From positions 1,798,001 to 1,862,000 of the forward strand of contig OZ244890.1 in assembly GCA_965221455.1 (NCBI GenBank): a stretch of 64,000 nucleotides of DNA, written 5' to 3'. How positions within the stretch are numbered: position 1 is the stretch's first letter; the number at the start of each line of letters is the position of its first letter. The notes beneath the pieces were generated by a model that saw nothing but the letters and a program-made list of their open reading frames with translations, ran no database searches and was not told the origin of the DNA. The DNA comes from SMWN01 sp965221455 (GTDB lineage Bacteria; Pseudomonadota; Gammaproteobacteria; Eutrophobiales; Eutrophobiaceae). Position numbers and translations under genes: made by a program. Positions 26,501 to 32,970 of the stretch are shown here, in pieces.

Positions 26501-28115
26501 GGCGAGCTATACCATCAGGCTGAATACCCCGCCATCGGCGACCGTGAGCATTCTCCCGCAAACGTTCAATGCCGATGTCGCGACGGTGAGTCCGGCGACC
26601 CCGTCCAGCCTGGACTTTACCACGAGCAACTGGAATATGCCGCAGACGGTGACGGTCATGGGTGTTGAGGACACGAATAGGAACCACGAGAGCGTGCAAC
26701 TGACCCATGCGGTGCGCAGCAGCGATGCGACCTATGCCGCGCTGACCCCGGACACCGTGACCGTGAATGTCACGGATAACGACACGCCGGGCGTGACCGT
26801 GAGTCCGAACGTGCTGGCGGTCAATGAAGGTGAGACCGGCGAGTATCGCTTAAGCCTGTCTACCCTGCCGACGGCACCGGTGACGATTGCCGTGAGCAAT
26901 CCCGATGCCAGTGCGGTGACCCTCAGTGCCACCTCACTGACGTTTACCACAGACAACTGGAACGTCCCGCGGACGGTAACGGTGACGGCTGAGCAGGACA
27001 CGGATGCGAACGACGAGACCGTGCAACTCACGCATACAGCGACCAGTACCGACCCTGGCTACAATGGGGGTACCGTGACGATAAGTGCGGTGGCAGTGAC
27101 GGTGGATGATGATGAGACGGCGGGCGTGACCGTGAGTCCGACCACGCTGGCGGTCGACGAAGCTGGCAATGGCACCTATACACTGGCGTTGACCAAGCGA
27201 CCGACCGTGCCGGTGACGATTATGGTGAGCAATCCCGATGCCACTGCAGTGACCCTCAGTGCCACCTCACTGACCTTTACCACAGACAACTGGAACAGTG
27301 TCCAGACAGTGACCGTGAGTGGTGTTGAAGACATAGATGCGGACCACGAGACCGTGCAACTCACGCATACAGCGACAAGCACAGATGCCGACTATGCCAG
27401 TGGCGTGACGATAGATCCCGTCGCTGTGACCTTGAATGATAACGACGGCCCAGGCGTGACCGTGAGTACCACCACGCTGACAGTCCATGAGCGTGGCGGG
27501 ACTGGCATGTATACACTGCGCCTGAATACCCCACCGACGGAAGCAGTGACGATTAGCGTGACCCATTCCAATGCCGCTGCTGCGACGGTGAGTCCCACCT
27601 CACTGATGTTTAGCGCCACCGACTGGAATACCGCCAAAACCATCACCGTGACGGGAGTGGAAGACGCTGATACAGACGACGAGACCGTGCAACTCACGCA
27701 TACGGTGACCAGTACCGACACCAACTATCGTACCGTCACGGCGGCCACCGTGACCGTGACGGTGACGGAGACAGCGGCGGTGAGTCTTGATGTGGATGGC
27801 AGCGGTGGTGATCCCAACCAGAGTGACGGCCTCTTGCTGGGCCGCTACCTGTTTGGTATTCGTGATGCGGCGGGCTTGCTTGATACGATTCCGGGGAGTC
27901 CCTCGTTCAATGCGGTCACGACGAATATTGCGGGAGCTTTCGCCAGCGGTCGTCTTGATGTGGATGGCAGCGGCGGTGATCCCAATCAGAGTGACGGACT
28001 CTTGCTGGGCCGCTACCTGTTTGGTATTCGTGATGAGGTGGGCTTGCTTGATACCATTCCGGGCAATCCATCGTTCAATGCGGTCAGGACGAATATCGAG
28101 GCACTCTTGCGGTAG
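23592..28115 (+). CDS. Giant exported Calx-beta-repeat protein B
   Basis: 1,507 codons from an ATG in frame with the body. Same architecture as protein A: leader with a heptanucleotide tract, REP-coded stretch, signal peptide (GMTAVMAAVALLAALSS ... AARA before QTDGWGEWS), TSP1-like module, two Ig-like domains, eight Calx-beta-like repeats, and two dockerin-like calcium loops. It is nearly identical to A over the last three repeats and the C-terminus and more divergent in the first 250 mature residues and in repeat 4. This suggests recombination between copies with diversification of the exposed N-terminal region. Unlike A, its upstream ATG reads straight through, so it appears ON. No sorting or anchor motif beyond the dockerin-like end was seen. 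Confidence 0.88.
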   Translation: MLTKRPGLNAPRTTHHAPQSLCSNAHKFNIAMTECKTHVAADRFSTQNNMTHSSPRRSAPNPPNKLPSFTRRGVPQGRGGRFWRGMTAVMAAVALLAALSSPAARAQTDGWGEWSTANITDKNQTRTCNAGAGNTCTNLYSAGTTNHGGTEIRPSLTFWNNYLLNGPAGYTNATQRLGGGDITRVNLSRNSSDGRLRFQRIYIALNTGLSFFGIANTHITTGQATPNSGILFVTSGNTIINITLKSGLSRPNLTTWATIPGPGRVFYQPSGSNRVVLLDSLCTASGDLRVRSGQTSDTEQTVQASSVLCNIGASAPTRQAIGALSATDNYIYAMPATLGAIQDSTPNTPVRVDDILTAGALSHPTLTVNISAHQWQRCTTQDCSSTTDISANGTAASYTVQAADHAHWLRVRVTQGGDFNDTLFSNSVQVDRRGVLGPITGNARAGGTLTAGAVTDADASPNTDVGTITHEWQTATASAGPFSAAPGTNNTATYTIASDQSQIGTWLRVMASYPNAGGDSLTSDPVGPVPGVRVSPTALNVTEGSSTGYGLVLGSRPTVAVTISVSSNNAAVTVSPATLTFSTINWNAVQTVMVTGVADANATSERGVQLTHAVTSGDAFYAALTPPAVTVNVADNDAGVIVSTTTLAVNEGETNEYMLRLNTLPTHAVTISVSSNNSAVTATASLTFTRNNWNQVQTVTVTGAEDNNRTSESGVQLSHALSSSDTRYAGVNSPPVTVNVTDNDAPGMTVSATALAVLEGETGEYMLRLNTLPTHAVTIAVSSNNAAVTATSPLTFTTINWNVPQTVSVTAAEDANTTSESVQLTHALSSSDTGYAAVTPPAVTVRVTDNDAQGAVVSPPALVLNEGGSGEFTVRFATELSRTTNFFIRGASTVSPNILAFTTANWNIPRRVTVTAVEDDDTDDETVMLSFFSDNGSQLTPQPVVITITDNDMVGVTLSSTALTVTEGRTASYTIRLNTPPSATVSILPQTFNADVATVSPATPSSLDFTTSNWNMPQTVTVMGVEDTNRNHESVQLTHAVRSSDATYAALTPDTVTVNVTDNDTPGVTVSPNVLAVNEGETGEYRLSLSTLPTAPVTIAVSNPDASAVTLSATSLTFTTDNWNVPRTVTVTAEQDTDANDETVQLTHTATSTDPGYNGGTVTISAVAVTVDDDETAGVTVSPTTLAVDEAGNGTYTLALTKRPTVPVTIMVSNPDATAVTLSATSLTFTTDNWNSVQTVTVSGVEDIDADHETVQLTHTATSTDADYASGVTIDPVAVTLNDNDGPGVTVSTTTLTVHERGGTGMYTLRLNTPPTEAVTISVTHSNAAAATVSPTSLMFSATDWNTAKTITVTGVEDADTDDETVQLTHTVTSTDTNYRTVTAATVTVTVTETAAVSLDVDGSGGDPNQSDGLLLGRYLFGIRDAAGLLDTIPGSPSFNAVTTNIAGAFASGRLDVDGSGGDPNQSDGLLLGRYLFGIRDEVGLLDTIPGNPSFNAVRTNIEALLR
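23619..23646 (+). repeat. Heptanucleotide tract GCACCAC x 4
   Basis: Four perfect copies of GCACCAC nine codons after the ATG at 23592. Seven-base steps shift the frame, so copy-number change would switch the gene. Its position is equivalent to the octanucleotide tract in gene A, though the units differ. Confidence 0.75.
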
Positions 28116-28224
28116 TGTAGTGGTTCAGGTTTGGGGGGACAGGTCAAGGATATTGAAAAAGACTAAACTCCTTTCCCGGAGGGATAGAGAAGACGATTGA
28201 TTACCGTTTCTTCGTTGTTGGTAA

Positions 28225-29022
28225 TTAATTGTTGTAACGGAAATTGGTTTTGTGGAGGATGGCCTTTTGTACCACCGCAGGGAAGACCTCCGATAATAAG
28301 GGTAACCATTTGTAATGCGCAGGTATTGTTAATACTTTGCGGCGTTGTTCTGTTGCTTTAACTATTTTTTGTGCACAATCGTTCAAATCCAGGCCGCCGC
28401 CATTTTGCTTCGCGCTTTGTGCGCTTTCGCCGCCGATTCTGTTTTCGTTAATGTGCGTGCCGTCTATCCAACTTGGGCGCACCGATAAAAAATGTATACC
28501 CGGTTCTTCCATCGCCAGCGATGAGAAAAAACCTTCCAATGCGTGTTTGCCCGCCGAATACACTGAGTGAAGCGGTATCGCTGTCTTGCCTTGCACTGAG
28601 GATATGTTTACAACTATCCCGCGGCTGGCACGCAAATGCGGCAATGCGCTATGCGCACAATACGCCGCTCCCCAAAATACCGTGTCCATCACCGGGCGAA
28701 AAGCCGTTATGTCCGCGCAATCGGCGGCCTTGCTTTTCATGCTTAAACCGGCATTGTTTATCAAACAATCCACACCACCAAAGTGAGCCACCGTTGACTC
28801 CATCCATTTTTTGCATTCGCCCGCTTCGCGCACATCGCCCGCAGTAACCAATGGCTCACTGTTTGCACCGGCTACGTCCGCGCATTCTTCGGCGACGGCA
28901 TGCAAACGAGCCTCATCGCGTGCGAAAAGCGAAAGTTTGGTGCCTTCTTTTGCAAACAATAATGACAATGCACGTCCCAAACCCGATGAGGCGCCAGTGA
29001 TGGCGATGATCTTGTTTTTCAT
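28225..29022 (-). CDS. SDR-family oxidoreductase (possible alkyl-DHAP reductase)
   Basis: A 265-residue short-chain dehydrogenase. TGASSGLGRAL binds the nucleotide, NNAG is in place, and the catalytic Ser, Tyr and Lys appear in NISSVQGK and YSAGKHALEG. The type resembles classical SDRs acting on lipid substrates. It overlaps the upstream flavoprotein gene by four bases (ATGA), so the two are translationally coupled. In the proposed ether-lipid pathway it would reduce the ketone of alkyl-DHAP to alkyl-glycerol-3-phosphate; this role is inferred from context only. Confidence 0.85.
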   Translation of the reverse strand: MKNKIIAITGASSGLGRALSLLFAKEGTKLSLFARDEARLHAVAEECADVAGANSEPLVTAGDVREAGECKKWMESTVAHFGGVDCLINNAGLSMKSKAADCADITAFRPVMDTVFWGAAYCAHSALPHLRASRGIVVNISSVQGKTAIPLHSVYSAGKHALEGFFSSLAMEEPGIHFLSVRPSWIDGTHINENRIGGESAQSAKQNGGGLDLNDCAQKIVKATEQRRKVLTIPAHYKWLPLLSEVFPAVVQKAILHKTNFRYNN

Positions 29023-30740
29023 TGTTCAGCGACGGGAATATCCATGTACCAATGTTCAAAATCCAACGGGCGAAGTTTTCCCGGATTCATTATGCCTTGC
29101 GGATCTGTCTGCGCTTTCACGCCGCCGAGAATGGCGACGCCCATCGGCGATATGTCTTCCTCCAGCCATGGGGCATGATCAGTGCCGACGGCGTGGTGGT
29201 GAGAGAGAGTGCCGCCGTTTTGTAAAAATGAATCCTGTACCGCTTTTTTTATCGCAAAATAATGTGCGAGGTTATCGCCGTTTTCATCGTGTTTGAAAGC
29301 AAAACTAAAATATAAACTTGCGCCGTCGCGGTAGGAGTGACTCAAGTGGCAGCCGCACCAGCCGCTTACTCCGCGTGATTCAAAAGCCTGTTCCAATGCC
29401 TGCAGCGCACGCACCCACAAATTTTTGGCGTTATCCCATGTTGTGGCCGTTTCACTGACATCGGCGTAGACACCATAGTCCCACAAATAATCGCGTATGT
29501 GAGGGAAATCAAACTTAATGCGTGCAAAACTTTCGCCCGGCCCACTTCCCGCAAAAACGCCGCCGTGTTTGCGGAATATTCTGTCCGCCGCACGAAACTT
29601 TCGGCGGCATTCATCCGTGTCGCCTTCAAACGCCGTTATCATCATGCAGCACTTCGCAAAGTCAACGCCGCGCACCTTGCCTAAATAACTTTTTGCCAAA
29701 GACGCAAGCATTTGCTTTAACGCGCCACCTTGCACGCCGTCGCGGAAGGCAAACGATAACCCGGTGCGGTTGTAGTCGCTCAAGCGCGATATCAAGGGGT
29801 GTTCGTCGCGCTGTACACATTCGCGGACCGCTTCCAAACCCGACGCAAAATCCGGGAAAAAATAGCCGTAGAAATTTTTATGTTCCGGTTTGCAGCGTAT
29901 TTTGATAGTTGCTTCGGTAATAACTCCAAACGCGCCTTCGCTGCCGATTACGATCTCTTTCATACTTGCTGCTGCTGTGCGCGGATGCGGGCGCACCTGC
30001 CACTCTCCAGCGGGCGTTTGCACTTTTACTCCCGCTATCAGGTTTTCTATGCATCCGTATTCGTCGCTCTGCATTCCCGCAGAACGAGTTGCTATCCAGC
30101 CGCCAAGCGTGGAATGCAGAAACGAATCCGGAAAATGTCCGAAAGTCCAGCCGCACGCGTTGAGTTGTTCTTCCAAAACGCCGCCGAGCGCACCTGCCTG
30201 CATAACCGCTGTCTGTGCCGTTTCGTTTACGGAAAGCAGGCGGTTCATTTTTGTCATATCCAGGGAGATAACCGTGCGTTTGCGTGAGTCATACGGAGTC
30301 AGGCAACCGGCAATGTTTGAGCCGCCGCCGAACGGGATCAACACAACATCGTTAGTTTGCGCCGCCGCGACTAATTTGATGACTTCTTCGTTGCTTTGCG
30401 GATATGCGACCGCATCGGGTGCGCAAGGCGGTTTGCCCTGGCGTGCGTGCCACAAATCACGGAAACTTTTACCTGCGCAATGCAGGAGGCGCTGAGTTTT
30501 ATCGTCATGCAGTTTGATTCCGTGTTTGGTTGCCGCTTCGGCAAAACTTGCATTGATATTTGACGGCGGCAGTTTAACTTCGTCTTCATGCGGCGGCGGT
30601 GAAAGTTTGCGCGGGGTTGCCGACATATTCATCTGCCCGACAATGTAGGGCCAGAGATGTGGTTTGGAATCAAAATCGGGCGCTTCACCTTCCGCACCCC
30701 AGCCCCACCACTTCATCGGTTTTTGCAGGTTATCGATCAT
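29019..30740 (-). CDS. Alkyldihydroxyacetonephosphate synthase-like FAD enzyme
   Basis: A 573-residue FAD-linked oxidase. In AGPS this family swaps the acyl chain of acyl-DHAP for a fatty alcohol, making the ether bond. Seen: an N-terminal MKWWGWG segment, a p-cresol-methylhydroxylase-type FAD domain (PFGGGSNIAGC; FPDSFLHSTLGGWIATRSAG) at about residues 125-280, and a C-terminal cap with GTLSHHHAVG, in which the HHH triplet (about 514-516) matches the AGPS active site, and DPQGIMNPGKL. These motifs favour AGPS over glycolate oxidase or lactate dehydrogenase relatives. Five bases separate it from the acyltransferase upstream. No signal peptide. Confidence 0.85.
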   Translation of the reverse strand: MIDNLQKPMKWWGWGAEGEAPDFDSKPHLWPYIVGQMNMSATPRKLSPPPHEDEVKLPPSNINASFAEAATKHGIKLHDDKTQRLLHCAGKSFRDLWHARQGKPPCAPDAVAYPQSNEEVIKLVAAAQTNDVVLIPFGGGSNIAGCLTPYDSRKRTVISLDMTKMNRLLSVNETAQTAVMQAGALGGVLEEQLNACGWTFGHFPDSFLHSTLGGWIATRSAGMQSDEYGCIENLIAGVKVQTPAGEWQVRPHPRTAAASMKEIVIGSEGAFGVITEATIKIRCKPEHKNFYGYFFPDFASGLEAVRECVQRDEHPLISRLSDYNRTGLSFAFRDGVQGGALKQMLASLAKSYLGKVRGVDFAKCCMMITAFEGDTDECRRKFRAADRIFRKHGGVFAGSGPGESFARIKFDFPHIRDYLWDYGVYADVSETATTWDNAKNLWVRALQALEQAFESRGVSGWCGCHLSHSYRDGASLYFSFAFKHDENGDNLAHYFAIKKAVQDSFLQNGGTLSHHHAVGTDHAPWLEEDISPMGVAILGGVKAQTDPQGIMNPGKLRPLDFEHWYMDIPVAEQ

Positions 30741-30745
30741 TGCTT

Positions 30746-31447
30746 TTAGAAGTTACCGGTACCACCGAGAAGCCGTACAGATTCGGAGAGGTCGTTGGTC
30801 ATCATGCGGCTGGCTTGTTTGTCGTCATGGTAGTCTGCGGGCATCAACGGCTTGCCGAAACGCACGCGGACACGGCCCGGGCGCGGAAACACCGTGCCTT
30901 TCGGCAAACAGCGAAAGGTACCACTGATATGCGCAGGTGCCACGGGCAAATTCAAGCCCAGGGCAAGCACCGCCGCACCGCGCTTCATTGGTGCCATCGT
31001 ACCGTCTTGTGAGCGCGTACCTTCAGGGTAGATTATCAGGTTGCGCCCGCTTTTTAAGTGCGGTTTACAGCCGGCGAACATCGCACGCAACGAACCGTGC
31101 GATGCGCGACGGTCAATGGGAATTAAAAACATAAACTTGTCATACCTGAAACGATTCAATGAATTGTTGGAGAAAAAATAATCGCGTGCGGCTATCATCG
31201 CGTAATCGTTATAGTCGCCGCCGCAGGCGGTCATTAGCGCAGGCGTGTCCATATGACTGCTGTGATTCGCGCAAATCAGAAACGGCGGCGGCGGTAGCAG
31301 TTCTCTGCCGTGCGTTGTTAGCGGGCAATAGACAGTGAAAAGCACGCGGCAAAAGGTTTCAAATGCCACGTGCGTACAACAGTAGTGCCACGGCAGCGCA
31401 CCGGTTTTCTGCACGCCATCGGTAGTGGCATTGTCCGGTGAATACAT
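30746..31447 (-). CDS. PlsC-type 1-acylglycerol-3-phosphate acyltransferase
   Basis: About 233 residues. The acyltransferase motifs are present: block I NHSSHMD (H-x4-D) and block III YPEGTRS. It would acylate a glycerol- or DHAP-phosphate backbone at the membrane. I chose the ATG at 31447, behind TAGGAAATTT and seven bases after the HMGR-like stop; the frame reaches 31492 inside the upstream gene. In context it may acylate DHAP (the AGPS substrate) or the sn-2 position of the ether product. Confidence 0.87.
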   Translation of the reverse strand: MYSPDNATTDGVQKTGALPWHYCCTHVAFETFCRVLFTVYCPLTTHGRELLPPPPFLICANHSSHMDTPALMTACGGDYNDYAMIAARDYFFSNNSLNRFRYDKFMFLIPIDRRASHGSLRAMFAGCKPHLKSGRNLIIYPEGTRSQDGTMAPMKRGAAVLALGLNLPVAPAHISGTFRCLPKGTVFPRPGRVRVRFGKPLMPADYHDDKQASRMMTNDLSESVRLLGGTGNF

Positions 31448-31454
31448 AAATTTC

Positions 31455-32600
31455 CTAGCGCCCGAAGGTAGCGTGCGCTTGTGTGAATTCATCGCTGATC
31501 ACGGCGCCGATCAGTGATATTTCCAAAGCCAGAACGCACGCGCAAACAATCTCGGCGAACTTCGCTGCCGAACCTTCGCCTGAACAACCGAGCAGTTCCA
31601 GGTTCGCACGCTGATGTGGCAGGCGCGTGGCACCGCCGACGGTACCTACAGTTGCTGAGGGCATTTGTAGCGACACCAGCATGTCGCCATTGTCGTCTAT
31701 TTCGTATTCGGAAATGCAGTTGCAATTCTCGGCGACGCAGGCGATATCCTGACCAGTCGCCAGATACACCGCCGCCAGGGCGTTGGCAGCGTGGGCATTC
31801 AAGCCCAACACGCCGCCCAGGTAACTGGATACGCTCATGATCTTGCGGTAACTAATCATCTTGTGTGAATCGGTGTGCAGAATACGTTTGATGTCACGGT
31901 TGCGTAAACGGCATTCGGCGATGACATGATGTCCACGCCCGCTGACAAGGTTTTGCCATGAGGAATTTTTGTCGCCGCTGTAGTTGCTTTCTATCAGGAA
32001 TGATATCGGTTTAGTGTAGTTTGCCTTGATATATTCGCAGGCGGCATGCGTGCATATGGTCACCATATTTTGCCCCGCAGCGTCGCTGGTGGAAAATACA
32101 AAATTAAGAATCATGTTTTTGTGAATGGGAATGTGTTCCACGCATAGCAGTTTGGCGTGGTTGCTGCGGCTCTCGGCGACAGCGCGAATGTGCGGCATTT
32201 GCGCTTTCGTCCATTTGCTAAAAGCCAGAGCCTCGGCGGCGTCGTCCAGAATGAAAGCCGGGCTACGGTTTAGACGTTGCCCCAGGTGGTGGGTAACCAC
32301 GCCACCGCTTAAGTGCGTTAGATACAGCCCGCGCGTCATTGAAAGTGCAAGCGTGCCTTCCACCGTGCACAATGGAACATAGTATGTGCCTTCGGCGTTG
32401 TCGCCCTTAATCGTTAAAGGTCCCGCAACAGCGAGCGGCATGGCGATATTGCCGATTTGGTTTTCTATCAGCCCCTTCAGATATTCTGGCGGTGTCGTCG
32501 GATCGTTTTCGGGATATGCGGTGCGCTCGGAAAGCCAGCGCCGTCGCGTGAGGACATCATCGGCAGAATGCCCGTTGCCCTTTGGCGGCAGCAGTTTCAT
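31455..32600 (-). CDS. HMG-CoA reductase-like enzyme
   Basis: 381 residues, closer to class I HMG-CoA reductases. Blocks seen: ENQIGNIAMPLAVAGPL, CTVEGTLALSMTRG, DAAGQNM (NADPH site), GDKNSSWQNLVSGRG, GQDIA and GTVGGATRLP. The four catalytic residues are all present: Glu81, Lys211, Asp285 and His376 near the C-terminus. Family chemistry is a four-electron reduction of a CoA thioester to a primary alcohol. No other mevalonate gene is in the window, and most gammaproteobacteria make isoprenoids by the MEP route. Together with AGPS this raises the possibility of an acyl- or isoprenoid-alcohol-supplying role. It starts by ATGA overlap with the small upstream ORF. Confidence 0.88.
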   Translation of the reverse strand: MKLLPPKGNGHSADDVLTRRRWLSERTAYPENDPTTPPEYLKGLIENQIGNIAMPLAVAGPLTIKGDNAEGTYYVPLCTVEGTLALSMTRGLYLTHLSGGVVTHHLGQRLNRSPAFILDDAAEALAFSKWTKAQMPHIRAVAESRSNHAKLLCVEHIPIHKNMILNFVFSTSDAAGQNMVTICTHAACEYIKANYTKPISFLIESNYSGDKNSSWQNLVSGRGHHVIAECRLRNRDIKRILHTDSHKMISYRKIMSVSSYLGGVLGLNAHAANALAAVYLATGQDIACVAENCNCISEYEIDDNGDMLVSLQMPSATVGTVGGATRLPHQRANLELLGCSGEGSAAKFAEIVCACVLALEISLIGAVISDEFTQAHATFGR

Positions 32601-32797
32601 CGCTGCGCAAGTTGCCGCGCTACCGCACGTTTTTGTAGGTGAAAAAATAACATTGTCGCAATAACCAAAATATCGTCGTAATAACCAGCAATCTTGTCGG
32701 CGAGGGACGGTATCACAACCGCCTTTGGAAGTATATCCTCAACACCTTCCCGGAGAGGGCACATTCCATTCCAAAACTGAATGGTGATATCTGGCAA
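32597..32797 (-). CDS. Small membrane protein, possibly DUF1232-like
   Basis: 66 codons from a TTG (an in-frame stop lies just before it), or 55 from an internal ATG. One hydrophobic segment (YYDDILVIATMLFFHLQ) after a LPKAVVIPSLADK stretch weakly resembles the LIPDFIPVLGYLDD core of DUF1232/YkvA proteins. It overlaps the HMGR-like gene by four bases (ATGA), which supports it as the first gene of the operon. Function unknown. Confidence 0.45.
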   Translation of the reverse strand: MPDITIQFWNGMCPLREGVEDILPKAVVIPSLADKIAGYYDDILVIATMLFFHLQKRAVARQLAQR

Positions 32798-32970
32798 TCA
32801 CTCACGGGTTCTGTAGTAGGGGAACCAGAATTAATTTTAAACTCCACTTTGGGGAAGCGCGTCATTCACGTGTTATTTTGTATTTTAATATCTATTAGTC
32901 CATAATTAGAGAAAACTTTTCATCTTATTCAGGTAAACTACTGAAAATTATAGTTACTTAAAAATTACTT

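Noticed and set aside
29799..30495. Plus-strand ORFs of 160-200 codons opposite the AGPS-like gene
   Set aside because: Shadow frames in GC-rich DNA; the minus-strand gene has full family motifs.
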